Positions 46,699 to 55,332 of a stretch of 64,000 nucleotides of DNA are shown piece after piece (position 1 is the stretch's first letter; the number at the start of each line of letters is the position of its first letter). The notes under the pieces are model-generated. The model worked only from the letters and a program-made list of their open reading frames with translations. It was not told where the DNA came from and made no database searches. Made by a program: the position numbers and the translations under genes. Origin of the DNA: Gluconobacter wancherniae NBRC 103581 (lineage in GTDB: Bacteria > Pseudomonadota > Alphaproteobacteria > Acetobacterales > Acetobacteraceae). The stretch is from contig NZ_BJUZ01000001.1 of NCBI RefSeq assembly GCF_007988885.1, positions 558,001 through 622,000 of the forward strand, given 5' to 3'.

Positions 46699-47469
46699 AT
46701 GGCTTTCAATTCGAACTTCAGCGCAGCCCGTGGGCAGGCCGGGGTCGGCAGCATGGACGCAGGTCTGCGTGCATACATGCTTCGTGTCTTCAACTGGATG
46801 GCAATCGGGCTCGTTACAACGGGTGTGGTTGCATACGGTGTGGCCGAGACCAGTCTGCGCGCTCTCTTCTTCCACGTTGTGGAAATGCCTAATGGCGCCC
46901 TAGCGCAGCGACCGACCTTGCTTGGTCTTATCAGCATGTTCACGCCGCTGGCGTTCGTGATGGTGCTTTCATTTGGCATCAACCGTCTTTCCCGTCCTGC
47001 CGTGCAGGGTATTTTTGTACTCTTCAGCGTTGCGATGGGCGCGAGCATGTCGTCCCTCCTGATGGCGTATACGGGCGTTTCGGTCGCTCGTACGTTCTTC
47101 ATTACGGCCTCAATGTTCGGCGCGATGTCGCTATGGGGATATGTGACGGGTAGCAATTTGAGCCGACTCGGATCTTTTCTGTTTATGGGTCTGATCGGGA
47201 TCATCATTGCGTCTGTCGTGAACATCTTCCTGCACAGTAATGCGCTCGGGATGCTGGTTTCACTATTGGGCGTGGGTATCTTCACTGTCCTCGCAGCTTA
47301 CGATACGCAGCGTATCAAGATAACGTATCAGCAGTCAGCCGGTTATGCGGCTCCTGACGAGCTTGGAAAGCGCAGCATTTATGATGCTCTTTCGATGTAT
47401 CTGAATTTCGTTAATCTTTTTCAGTTTCTCCTGCAGTTCACCGGCGTACGGTCCAGTAACAACGATTGA
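46699..47469 (+). CDS. Bax inhibitor-1 / YccA family membrane protein
   Basis: 256 residues from ATG 46699 (MAFNSNFSAARGQAG), with AAAAAGGTGTC before it. Seven membrane segments; FNWMAIGLVTTGVVAYG near the start and AAYDTQRIKITYQ plus DALSMYLNFVNLFQFLLQF at the end are typical of the BI-1 family. Bacterial members are calcium-leak channels or FtsH modulators. A terminator follows the stop. Standing directly upstream of cyo does not imply shared function. Confidence 0.95.
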   Translation: MAFNSNFSAARGQAGVGSMDAGLRAYMLRVFNWMAIGLVTTGVVAYGVAETSLRALFFHVVEMPNGALAQRPTLLGLISMFTPLAFVMVLSFGINRLSRPAVQGIFVLFSVAMGASMSSLLMAYTGVSVARTFFITASMFGAMSLWGYVTGSNLSRLGSFLFMGLIGIIIASVVNIFLHSNALGMLVSLLGVGIFTVLAAYDTQRIKITYQQSAGYAAPDELGKRSIYDALSMYLNFVNLFQFLLQFTGVRSSNND

Positions 47470-47496
47470 AATTACTTGGTCTTCGTCAATCACGAA

Positions 47497-47536
47497 AAAG
47501 AGAGCTAACAGTCAATGTTGGCTCTCTTTCTGTTTT
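47497..47536 (+). terminator. Rho-independent terminator after the Bax-inhibitor gene
   Basis: AAAGAGAGCTAACA (47497-47510) pairs with TGTTGGCTCTCTTT (47516-47529), 14 pairs with one T-G wobble and loop GTCAA, followed by CTGTTTT. Confidence 0.85.
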
Positions 47537-47541
47537 CAGGA

Positions 47542-47938
47542 CCAAAAAGGTCTTGAATTAATTTGGCCACATCTGAGAATGTTCACATTAAAAAGTTGTA
47601 ACTTTCTCGGTTAATGAAAACATTAATTGCCTGAAATGTGGCGAAAAACAGCCATTTTCTAGAGTATGCAGGGGTTCGGGGTGTGCCTCACGGAACCCGT
47701 GATAAGCCTTGTCTTCCGGGCGATTCAGGCGGAATAAAACCCAAGGAACCGGGACAACCGTGTCCCGTGCTGAATGAATTTCAGGGGCGGATCTTCTGGT
47801 CCGGTTCCTGACGTCAGGATACGAACGAGAAAGGCAGCAGATTATGGCAGCGTTCGGCAGCTCTGATGCGACCCTGATCGTGTCAAACCGTTTCCCGGCG
47901 ATCGAAAAATGCCGGAACGATTGATGAAAGCAGGACCC
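47542..47938 (+). promoter_or_regulatory. Long upstream/leader region of the cyo operon with competing hairpins and a perfect palindrome
   Basis: About 400 bp without a recognised gene. It contains TTAATG-AAAA-CATTAA (47611-47626); GGGTTC (47672-47677) able to pair with GAACCC (47693-47698) or, instead, CACGG/CCGTG (47689-47701); a hairpin CGGGACA-ACCG-TGTCCCG (47750-47767); AGGAACCGG (47744-47752) able to pair with CCGGTTCCT (47801-47809); and the perfect 14-bp palindrome TCCTGACGTCAGGA (47806-47819). Several of these are mutually exclusive. No clear -35/-10 pair was found; the AT-rich part around 47560-47630 is the likeliest promoter site. Confidence 0.5.
47844..47924 (+). CDS. Possible leader peptide (26 codons) upstream of cyoA
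   Basis: ATG 47844 with AAGG about ten bases upstream opens a short frame ending in TGA at 47922-47924, 14 bases before the cyoA start. It has no obvious stall motif and no amino-acid bias. It may be chance; it is listed because it lies just behind the palindrome in a structured leader. Confidence 0.2.
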   Translation: MAAFGSSDATLIVSNRFPAIEKCRND

Positions 47939-48859
47939 ATGAAAAAACTCTGGCGACTCCTCCCAGCGTTGCCTGCACTGATGCTGTCGGGTTGCACGGT
48001 TGATCTGCTTCAGCCGCGTGGTCCGATCGCAGAAATGAACCGTGATGTAATGTTGGCAGAATTTGCCATCATGATGTGCATCGTGGTTCCGACTTGCATC
48101 GCAACCCTCTACTTCGCTTGGAAGTATCGCGCTTCCAACACCGAGGCCGAGTATCTCCCGACGTGGGATCACTCGACCAAGATTGAATATGTCGTTTGGG
48201 GTGTCCCAACTGTTCTGATCGTACTTCTTGGTGCAATTAGCTGGTGGTCCACACACGCATTCGATCCTTACCGTCCCCTGCAGACGGCGGATAATGTCAA
48301 GCCTCTGAACGTTCAGGTTGTTGCACTGGACTGGAAGTGGATGTTCATCTACCCGGATCTGGGGATCGCTACGATCAACCAGCTCGACGTGCCGACGAAC
48401 ACACCGCTGAATTTCCAGATCACTTCCGATACCGTCATGACATCGTTTTTCGTGCCCCGTCTGGGTTCGATGGTCTATGCCATGCCGGGACAGCAGACCC
48501 AGCTTCATCTCCTGGCCAGCGCGCCGGGTGACTACCTGGGTGAAGCATCTCACTTCAGTGGCCGCGGTTTCTCTGACATGAACTTCCGTACCCTTGCCAT
48601 GTCTTCGGACCAGTTCAACAGCTGGGTTGAGAAGGTTAAGGGCGGCGAAGAAAGCCTCGACAACACGACCTACCCGAAATACGCCGCACCGCAGGAAGCT
48701 GCACCGGTTCAGTATTTCGCGCATGTCCAGCCGGAACTCTTCGACGGCATCGTTGCCAAGTATAACAACGGCATGATGGTGGATAAGACGACGGGCAAGG
48801 TCATGCACATGCAGTCTGCTTCAAACGCTGCACCGTCCGACACTGGCATGAAGGAATAA
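47939..48859 (+). CDS. cyoA: Ubiquinol oxidase subunit II
   Basis: 306 residues from ATG 47939 (AGCAGGA five bases upstream), close to E. coli CyoA (315). Lipoprotein signal with lipobox LSGC and C19. Two membrane helices follow, then a cupredoxin-like periplasmic domain ([50 protein letters not shown]). The CuA-binding cysteines of cytochrome c oxidases are absent, as expected for a quinol oxidase. First gene of cyoABCD. The complex oxidises ubiquinol and pumps protons, the main aerobic route in acetic acid bacteria. Confidence 0.97.
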   Translation: MKKLWRLLPALPALMLSGCTVDLLQPRGPIAEMNRDVMLAEFAIMMCIVVPTCIATLYFAWKYRASNTEAEYLPTWDHSTKIEYVVWGVPTVLIVLLGAISWWSTHAFDPYRPLQTADNVKPLNVQVVALDWKWMFIYPDLGIATINQLDVPTNTPLNFQITSDTVMTSFFVPRLGSMVYAMPGQQTQLHLLASAPGDYLGEASHFSGRGFSDMNFRTLAMSSDQFNSWVEKVKGGEESLDNTTYPKYAAPQEAAPVQYFAHVQPELFDGIVAKYNNGMMVDKTTGKVMHMQSASNAAPSDTGMKE

Positions 48860-48866
48860 CCGACAG

Positions 48867-50855
48867 ATGCTCGGAAAACTCTCCCTTTCAGCCATACCAT
48901 TTGATGTGCCGATTCTTGTCGGCACGTTTATTGGTGTGGCTGTCATCGGCATCGCCGTGCTGGGGCTCGTTACCTATTTTGGTAAATGGGGCTACCTCTG
49001 GCGTGAGTGGCTGACCTCGGTTGACCACAAGAAGCTGGGCGTGATGTACATCATCCTCGCCATTGTTATGCTCTTCCGCGGTTTCGCGGATGCCATCATG
49101 ATGCGTACCCAGCTTGCGCTAGCTTATGCAGGCAATCCCGGTTACCTGCCTCCTCATCATTACGACCAGATCTTCTCTGCTCATGGCACCATCATGATCT
49201 TCTTCATGGCCATGGCGTTCATGACTGGTCTGATGAACGTGGTGGTTCCGCTTCAGATCGGCGCACGCGACGTCGCGTTCCCGTTCCTGAACTCGCTGAG
49301 CTTCTACATGACGCTCGTTTCAGCGGTCCTGATCAATATTTCGCTGTTCATCGGTGAATTCGCTCAGGCTGGCTGGCTCGTGTATCCTCCGCTTTCAGAA
49401 ATGCAGTTCAGCCCCGGCGTCGGCGTTGACTACTATATCTGGGCGGTTCAGCTTTCCGGTGTCGGTACGCTTCTGACGGGCGTGAACTTCTTCACGACCA
49501 TCGTGAAGATGCGTGCACCTGGCATGGGCTGGATGCATATGCCGATCTTTACCTGGACGGCATTCTGCACCACGGTTCTGATCCTGGTGTCCTTCCCGGT
49601 TCTGACTGTTACGCTGGGTATGCTCAGCCTTGACCGTTATCTTGGAATGCACTTCTTCACGAATGACGGCGGCGGAAACGTCATGCTTTATCTGAGCATG
49701 ATCTGGACGTGGGGTCATCCGGAAGTCTACATTCTCATCCTTCCTGCTTTCGGTGTTTTCTCCGAAGTCACGTCGACCTTCTCGCGTAAGCCCCTTTTCG
49801 GCTACAACACGATGGTCTACGCAACATGCTCCATCATGGTCCTGTCCTTCGTGGTCTGGGTCCATCACTTCTTCACGATGGGTGCAGGCGCAAACGTCAA
49901 CACCTTCTTTGGCATCATGACGATGGTCATCGCAGTGCCAACGGGTGTGAAGATCTTTAACTGGCTGTTCACCATGTATAAGGGCCGCGTGGAATTCACG
50001 GCACCAATGTACTGGACGATCGGCTTCATGATCACCTTCTCCATCGGTGGCATGACGGGCGTCATGATGGCTATGCCTGCCGCTGACTGGATCCTGCATA
50101 ACTCCCTGTTCCTGATTGCCCATTTCCACAACGTCATCATCGGCGGCGTGTATTTCGGTTACATCGCGGGCATGGGTTTCTGGTTCCCGAAGTCATTCGG
50201 CTTCAAGCTTAATGAAGCATGGGGCAAGCGCGCTTTCTGGTGCTGGTTCATTGGTTTCTATCTTGCGTTCGTTCCGCTTTATATTCTCGGCCTCGAGGGT
50301 ATGACGCGTCGTATGAACCACTATGACAATCCTGACTGGTATCCTTGGCTGCTTGTGGCCGAAGCAGGTGCGATCGTTATCGCTCTTGGTATCGTCTGCC
50401 AGCTTACCCAGCTCTACGTTTCTATCCGTGACCGTAACCTGCCTGAGAACCTTGATCTCACAGGTGACCCATGGAATGGCCGTACGCTGGAATGGGCCGT
50501 CTCTTCCCCGCCGCCGCACTACAACTTTGCGGTGATCCCGGATGTGCACGGCATCGACAGCTTCCACACAGAAAAGCAGCTTGGCCGTCGTGGTTACAAC
50601 AAGCCGCTTGAGCCGATCCATATGCCGAAGAACACCTCTGCTGGTTTCTTCGTCGGTGTGTTCAGCTTCCTGCTTGGATTTGGTTCCATCTGGTACATCT
50701 GGTGGCTGGCTGCTCTGGGTCTGGTCGGCATTGCCGCAACCGTGATCCTGCGCAGTGCAAACCGTGACATCGATTACTATGTCCCGGTTAGCGAAATCAG
50801 CCATGACGAGGAGGCTTATTCCCGTCGTATCGCTGCCGCCCAGGCGGCTGAATAA
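48867..50855 (+). CDS. cyoB: Ubiquinol oxidase subunit I
   Basis: 662 residues, practically the length of E. coli CyoB (663). The first haem ligand is H106 in [14 protein letters not shown]. The CuB/cross-link region [23 protein letters not shown] and the haem pair HFHNVIIGG are present, along with the D-channel and K-channel segments. Twelve or more membrane helices, plus the extra terminal helices of the bo3 type. The site of oxygen reduction and proton pumping. Seven bases after cyoA. Confidence 0.99.
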   Translation: MLGKLSLSAIPFDVPILVGTFIGVAVIGIAVLGLVTYFGKWGYLWREWLTSVDHKKLGVMYIILAIVMLFRGFADAIMMRTQLALAYAGNPGYLPPHHYDQIFSAHGTIMIFFMAMAFMTGLMNVVVPLQIGARDVAFPFLNSLSFYMTLVSAVLINISLFIGEFAQAGWLVYPPLSEMQFSPGVGVDYYIWAVQLSGVGTLLTGVNFFTTIVKMRAPGMGWMHMPIFTWTAFCTTVLILVSFPVLTVTLGMLSLDRYLGMHFFTNDGGGNVMLYLSMIWTWGHPEVYILILPAFGVFSEVTSTFSRKPLFGYNTMVYATCSIMVLSFVVWVHHFFTMGAGANVNTFFGIMTMVIAVPTGVKIFNWLFTMYKGRVEFTAPMYWTIGFMITFSIGGMTGVMMAMPAADWILHNSLFLIAHFHNVIIGGVYFGYIAGMGFWFPKSFGFKLNEAWGKRAFWCWFIGFYLAFVPLYILGLEGMTRRMNHYDNPDWYPWLLVAEAGAIVIALGIVCQLTQLYVSIRDRNLPENLDLTGDPWNGRTLEWAVSSPPPHYNFAVIPDVHGIDSFHTEKQLGRRGYNKPLEPIHMPKNTSAGFFVGVFSFLLGFGSIWYIWWLAALGLVGIAATVILRSANRDIDYYVPVSEISHDEEAYSRRIAAAQAAE

Positions 50856-50871
50856 GAGGGGCAATAGACCT

Positions 50872-51489
50872 ATGGCTCACGAAGCAACCATGTCGCCTCA
50901 CGGACATGCCGCTGATCATGGTGAACATCACCATGAATCACCGGTAGTGTTCGGGTTCTGGCTCTACCTGATGACGGATTGTATCCTTTTTGGATCCATA
51001 TTCGCTGCATTCGCTGTTCTCCGGAACCAGTTTGCTGGTGGCCCGTCAGGCAAGGAGCTCTTTGACCTAACGAATGTCGGGATTGAGACGGCCATCCTGC
51101 TGTTCTCGTCGATCACGTACGGTTTTGCGTCGCTCAGTGCTGCGGCGAAGAACAAGACGATGCTGCTGGTCTGGCTGGCAGTAACTTTCGTTCTCGGCCT
51201 TTCCTTCGTCGGTCTTGAGGTGAGCGAATTCTCTCACATGATCGCAGAAGGTAACGGTCCTGATCGGTCTGCCTTCCTTTCCGCATTCTTCACGCTGGTC
51301 GGCACGCACGGTCTGCATGTCACCTGCGGTCTGATCTGGATGGTTGTGCTGATGGTTCAGGTGCTGGGTCCGCAGGGCTTGTCCCAGAGAATGATCAGCA
51401 AGCTGACCTGCCTCAGCCTGTTCTGGCATTTTCTCGACATCGTCTGGATCTGCGTGTTCTCCTTCGTTTATCTCGCAGGGGTGATGTAA
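50872..51489 (+). CDS. cyoC: Ubiquinol oxidase subunit III
   Basis: 205 residues from ATG 50872, preceded by AGAGGGGC; the longer frame reads into the cyoB 3' end. A His-rich N-terminus (HGHAADHGEHHHESP) precedes five membrane helices, with FGFWLYLMTDCILFGSIFAAFAVL and GTHGLHVTCGLIWM typical of heme-copper oxidase subunit III. It stabilises the CyoAB core. Stop overlaps the cyoD start by one base. Confidence 0.98.
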   Translation: MAHEATMSPHGHAADHGEHHHESPVVFGFWLYLMTDCILFGSIFAAFAVLRNQFAGGPSGKELFDLTNVGIETAILLFSSITYGFASLSAAAKNKTMLLVWLAVTFVLGLSFVGLEVSEFSHMIAEGNGPDRSAFLSAFFTLVGTHGLHVTCGLIWMVVLMVQVLGPQGLSQRMISKLTCLSLFWHFLDIVWICVFSFVYLAGVM

Positions 51490-51821
51490 TGTCCCAGGGT
51501 CACACAAGCGCTGCCGGAGAGAGCCACGGCTCATACTCCGCTTACTTCATCGGCTTCGTGCTGGCAGTAATCCTGACTGTTGCGTCTTTCGCTGCAGTCA
51601 TGATGCACCTGCTGCCACCCGGAGCGACACTGGGAGCGCTCGCGGTTCTCGCAATCGTACAGATTGTCGTGCATCTCGTGTTCTTCCTGCATCTGAACAG
51701 CCGCTCCGAGCAGGGCTGGAACCTCATGGCATTCCTTTTTGCCGCTGGTTCCGTCGTTATCCTGATCGGTGGCACGATGTTCATCATGCATGACACGGCC
51801 ATCAATATGATGTCCCGCTAA
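51489..51821 (+). CDS. cyoD: Ubiquinol oxidase subunit IV
   Basis: 110 residues, three membrane helices, with GFVLAVILTVASFAAVMM and IVQIVVHLVFFLHLNSRSEQGWN as in E. coli CyoD (109). Needed for assembly of the oxidase. It overlaps cyoC (TAATG) and is followed by a terminator, so the operon ends here: no cyoE (haem O synthase) gene follows, unlike E. coli. Confidence 0.98.
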   Translation: MSQGHTSAAGESHGSYSAYFIGFVLAVILTVASFAAVMMHLLPPGATLGALAVLAIVQIVVHLVFFLHLNSRSEQGWNLMAFLFAAGSVVILIGGTMFIMHDTAINMMSR

Positions 51822-51846
51822 GGTTTCTTCGGAAATCTTGTGAGAA

Positions 51847-51880
51847 GGGTCGGCAGAAGAAATTCTGTCGGCCCTTTTTT
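51847..51880 (+). terminator. Rho-independent terminator of the cyo operon
   Basis: GGGTCGGCAGAA (51847-51858) pairs with TTCTGTCGGCCC (51863-51874) with two G-T wobbles and loop GAAA, followed by T6. Confidence 0.92.
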
Positions 51881-51915
51881 ATTTGTGCTTCCTTCGCGCA
51901 TAGTGCTGGCAAATG

Positions 51916-51931
51916 GCCTGATTAATCAGGC
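51916..51931. repeat. Perfect 16-bp palindrome between the cyo and fdxA terminators
   Basis: GCCTGATTAATCAGGC reads the same on both strands. It lies between two converging terminators, where no promoter is expected. Could be a protein-binding site, an extra terminator stem without loop, or chance. Confidence 0.6.
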
Positions 51932-51933
51932 AT

Positions 51934-51966
51934 AAAAAAAGCGCACCAATTGGGTGCGCCTTTTTT
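51934..51966. terminator. Terminator of the fdxA group
   Basis: GCGCACC (51941-51947) pairs with GGTGCGC (51953-51959), flanked by A7 and T6, so it can work both ways; it lies 50 bp past the fdxA stop on the minus strand. Confidence 0.85.
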
Positions 51967-52015
51967 GGAATTTATAGAGACCGGCGACGGGGCTGTTGTA
52001 ACAGCCCTTCGCGTA

Positions 52016-52348
52016 TCAGTCTTTGTGAGGGGCCTCGGAGAGCATCGCTGCCTTGCCTGGCTTGTCTTTCCATTCTTCTGCATCTGCCGGAGCATCGCCC
52101 TTGCGGGTGATATTCGGCCACTGTGCTGCATACTTGGAATTGATTTCCAGCCATGCAGTTGCGCGGTTGTCACTGTCCGGGAAAATGGCTTCAGCTGGGC
52201 ATTCCGGTTCGCACACACCGCAGTCGATACATTCGTCCGGGTTGATGACGAGGAAATTTTCACCAGCGTAGAAGCAGTCGACAGGGCAAACTTCTACACA
52301 ATCCATGAACTTGCAGCGAATGCAGTTTTCCGTGACTACATAGGTCAT
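52016..52348 (-). CDS. fdxA: Seven-iron ferredoxin FdxA
   Basis: 110 residues. Cysteines at 9, 12, 17, 21 and 25 in [21 protein letters not shown] and at 40, 43, 46 and 50 in [14 protein letters not shown] bind a 3Fe-4S and a 4Fe-4S cluster, the Azotobacter FdI type. A C-terminal extension of about 50 residues is as usual in alphaproteobacteria. Small soluble electron carrier, partner unknown. In many relatives CarD follows; here the next feature is a terminator. Confidence 0.97.
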   Translation of the reverse strand: MTYVVTENCIRCKFMDCVEVCPVDCFYAGENFLVINPDECIDCGVCEPECPAEAIFPDSDNRATAWLEINSKYAAQWPNITRKGDAPADAEEWKDKPGKAAMLSEAPHKD

Positions 52349-52445
52349 TGCTGTCTCCGATCCTCTCTCAGGCCCGCCACTACGGCCTATTTCATACGAT
52401 GCCGGGATGATATGCGGACCTTTCGGCGCTCTGGCAAGCGGCTTA

Positions 52446-52718
52446 TCACTCTTCTTGAATTATCTCGTATAGCTGAGACGCTTCTGCCGCTGGGCCGCGC
52501 CTGCAACCCAGCTCCGCAATACGCCATACCCGGATGGGTTCCTGGGGGCGCAGAGGGAGTGTCAGAACGTCTCCCACACGTAGTTTGGCATGGGGTTTGT
52601 CCGTTACCTGGCGGTTGATACGGATGCGCCCCTTGGACACGATTGCCGCGCATAGAGAGCGGGTTTTCGCGACTCTTGCATAATAAAGCCATTGATCCAG
52701 TCGCTGGTAATCGCTCAT
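52446..52718 (-). CDS. S4-domain RNA-binding protein (HslR-like)
   Basis: 90 residues from ATG 52718, which shares a base with the stop of the helicase (TGATG); a GTG at 52739 is an alternative. [54 protein letters not shown] is a full S4 domain, as in Hsp15, which binds free 50S subunits with stalled peptidyl-tRNA. The translational coupling to an RNA helicase-like gene suggests a role in RNA or ribosome handling. The helicase-S4-fdxA order is common in this class. Confidence 0.93.
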   Translation of the reverse strand: MSDYQRLDQWLYYARVAKTRSLCAAIVSKGRIRINRQVTDKPHAKLRVGDVLTLPLRPQEPIRVWRIAELGCRRGPAAEASQLYEIIQEE

Positions 52719-55252
52719 CAGAAGACTTTCTCCTTCCACTCTGCCAGGGCAGCAAACGGGCTGTTGTCGTATCGGGTGAGAATGGGTGTTGTTTTCTGTC
52801 GTGCTTTGCGTTGATGGGCTGCCTGCGGCTTCAGGAGCATAAGGGGAGCGGGTGGGCCGAAATATTTGCGATCTATTTTCCCTGCGACCTTATGGGGGAC
52901 GCGTAGCCCACGAAGGATTTCTGGAAGAATATCCGATCGTACGCCACATCTGGACGTTATCCATTGAGGGGCGGGTCGGTCAGAGCTTTTCACGAGCGTT
53001 TCGATCTCCGAAACAAGCTTCTCAGCGACATCAATCCTGATGCACACGCTGCCTGCCGAAATCCATCCGGGTAAGTTTGCGCCCTGATCCCGTGGGATCG
53101 AGACGCGTCCTGGTTCCGCCGCGGTCATGGCTTTTCCTGACCGTAGCGACGTCAGCAGTGTAAGCAGCTTTATTGGCGCCGGTTTGAGAATGGATGGGCA
53201 GAAAACAGCAAAGCGGCCAATCTGAATACCGCTACGCTGCAAAATGCTCTTGAGCTTGCGCGGAAGAGTATGGTCAGCGTGAAGAGGCTGAGTCAGTCCT
53301 CCGTCTTCGTGAAGGCGGTGCAAAATGCCTCTTAGTGGTGCATGGTCCGAGATTGCGGCTTGGGCATCGAACAGTGGTTTGAAGTGCTGACGGATTTTAG
53401 CCTGAACAAACTGGTCCAGGCGTTCAATGACCCGATCACGCTGTGCCGTGTCCGTAAACTCACCTTGAAGCAGCCTGAGTTGTGGGTTGAAGAATGTAAT
53501 CCCCGGGATCAGGCGTGCAATTTTTACACCATCCCATGTGATGATGCCGTCGTCTGAAAGATCCAGTGCAGTGTCGGGGGCGCTCTGGAGATTCTGAATT
53601 CGGCGTGGGATTTCCTGAAGAAGCGCGCGTCTTCCTGCTTTCAGAATGAGGCGTTTGTCCGCGCCTGAGTCGATGTCCGGGCAGAGCGTGAAGCCTTCAA
53701 CGCGGCCAATGGCATGTCCCTCAACCACGACTTCTCCATCCTGCGTGACCGCGGACAGCAGGCCACGCTCTCCATCCGAATCCAGGCGGCGAAGAAGCGT
53801 GGTGGCACGGCGATCAACGAAGCGGGCGGTGAGACGCTCGTGGAGTGCGTCTGAGAGCATATCCTCAACTTCGCGGGCTTTCGCCTGCCACTCCGTCGAA
53901 TTGCGGCTCCATTCCGTTCTGGCGGCCACGTAGGAGCAGACACGTACGCCTGTGAGGCGGTGCATCAGTGTGTCTATGTCTCCATCGATGCGGGCAAACC
54001 CACGGATGTGTCCGTCCATCCAGTTGGCAGGGACTGCACCCTCGCGGAGAATATGCAGAAACAAGCGGGCGCACAGGCGGGTATGGCTATCGTCACCGAG
54101 CTTACGGAAGTCCGGGATCTGGCAGACTTCCCACAGAAGGGCCGTCGCGCGCTTGCCTCGGGCAGCTTCCCGGATGTCTGGATCGAGAATGAGGGATTCC
54201 AGCGTTGTTACATCGGATGCAACGCGCCCTGCTGTGAGGCCCCGTAGTGGAGGTGGTTTCATCAGGCTCCCGAGAAGGGCCTGCGGGTTGGCAAAATCCA
54301 GTTCATGGTTGCGCCAGTAAATCCGTTCGATCGGATCAAAACGATGCTGCTCGACTGCTTCTACAAGGGAAGCAGACATGGGCGGGCAGTCCGCCGTCGT
54401 TCCGAAGGTCCCATCCTTCATACCGCGTCCGGCACGTCCGGCGATTTGTGCAACTTCCTGAGGATGAAGCGGGCGGGGTATCGTGCCGTCAAACTTCCCC
54501 AGTGCTGCCAGTGCAACATGGTCGACGTCCATGTTCAGGCCCATCCCGATGGCGTCCGTAGCGACGAGATAGTCAACTTCCCGGTTCTGATAGAGCTCGA
54601 CCTGTGCATTGCGCGTTCTGGGGCTGAGTTGCCCCATGATGACCGCACAGCCTCCACGGCGCCTGCGAATGACTTCGGCGAGCGCATAAACTTCGGCTGC
54701 GGAGAAAGCGACGATTGCCGAGCGGGGCGGGAGTCGAGAGAGTTTGGTTGCGCCGACCCCGACCAGACTGGAGAGACGTTCGCGGATATCGATCTCTATT
54801 CCCGGTACAAGACGCTGGAGCAGGGGCCTGATTGTCTCCGCCCCAAGGAAGAGTGTTTCGACGGTTCCACGTGCATGCAGGAGGCGGTCTGTGAAGACAT
54901 GTCCACGGTCCGGGTCCGACGCGAGCTGGATTTCGTCGATCGCTACAAACTCGGCCTTTCGGTCCAGTGGCATGGCCTCGACCGTACATGCGAACCAGCG
55001 CGCGTTGGGCGGGATGATCTTTTCCTCGCCCGTGATGAGGGCGACGGATTTTGCACCTTTGGCTGCGACGAGTCGTTCGTAGTTTTCCCGTGCAAGGAGG
55101 CGCAACGGAAAACCTATGATGCCGGACGAGTGAGCCATCATGCGCGTCAGGGCATAATGGGTCTTGCCAGTGTTAGTGGGGCCGAGCGCCGCACGGACGC
55201 GGGCAGGCATGGTATGATGGCCGGAGCCGGTTCCGCGGAATGCACCCTTCAT
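52718..55252 (-). CDS. Suv3-like superfamily 2 RNA/DNA helicase
   Basis: 844 residues. Walker A LGPTNTGKTHYALTRM, Walker B-type DEIQLASDPDRGHVFTDRLLHARG, motif V ATDAIGMGLNMDVDHVAL and motif VI QIAGRAGRG match the Suv3 helicase of mitochondria. The C-terminal half carries Suv3-like wing and corner domains, then a long basic C-terminal extension of about 250 residues. Mitochondrial Suv3 unwinds RNA for degradation; the role in alphaproteobacteria is less clear. Start at ATG 55252 is used; ATG 55210 is possible. It is the first gene of helicase-S4-fdxA. Confidence 0.92.
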   Translation of the reverse strand: MKGAFRGTGSGHHTMPARVRAALGPTNTGKTHYALTRMMAHSSGIIGFPLRLLARENYERLVAAKGAKSVALITGEEKIIPPNARWFACTVEAMPLDRKAEFVAIDEIQLASDPDRGHVFTDRLLHARGTVETLFLGAETIRPLLQRLVPGIEIDIRERLSSLVGVGATKLSRLPPRSAIVAFSAAEVYALAEVIRRRRGGCAVIMGQLSPRTRNAQVELYQNREVDYLVATDAIGMGLNMDVDHVALAALGKFDGTIPRPLHPQEVAQIAGRAGRGMKDGTFGTTADCPPMSASLVEAVEQHRFDPIERIYWRNHELDFANPQALLGSLMKPPPLRGLTAGRVASDVTTLESLILDPDIREAARGKRATALLWEVCQIPDFRKLGDDSHTRLCARLFLHILREGAVPANWMDGHIRGFARIDGDIDTLMHRLTGVRVCSYVAARTEWSRNSTEWQAKAREVEDMLSDALHERLTARFVDRRATTLLRRLDSDGERGLLSAVTQDGEVVVEGHAIGRVEGFTLCPDIDSGADKRLILKAGRRALLQEIPRRIQNLQSAPDTALDLSDDGIITWDGVKIARLIPGITFFNPQLRLLQGEFTDTAQRDRVIERLDQFVQAKIRQHFKPLFDAQAAISDHAPLRGILHRLHEDGGLTQPLHADHTLPRKLKSILQRSGIQIGRFAVFCPSILKPAPIKLLTLLTSLRSGKAMTAAEPGRVSIPRDQGANLPGWISAGSVCIRIDVAEKLVSEIETLVKSSDRPAPQWITSRCGVRSDILPEILRGLRVPHKVAGKIDRKYFGPPAPLMLLKPQAAHQRKARQKTTPILTRYDNSPFAALAEWKEKVF

Positions 55253-55332
55253 CTCTGAATGGTCGGGTTACTGCGGACCAAAAGCAAGCACCTGGATAAC
55301 ATTCCGGGTGCTCTTTTCAGGAAAGAGCATTC

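Noticed and set aside
47588-48808. 406-codon open frame on the minus strand over cyoA and its leader
   Set aside because: Antisense to a clear cyoA gene; His/Arg/Cys-rich composition without domain, explained by codon bias of the real gene.
51916-51931. 16-bp palindrome as a phage or element attachment site
   Set aside because: No integrase, tRNA or direct-repeat partner is in the window.
54305-55258. 317-codon plus-strand frame over the Suv3-like helicase
   Set aside because: Antisense to all helicase motifs; composition is not protein-like.
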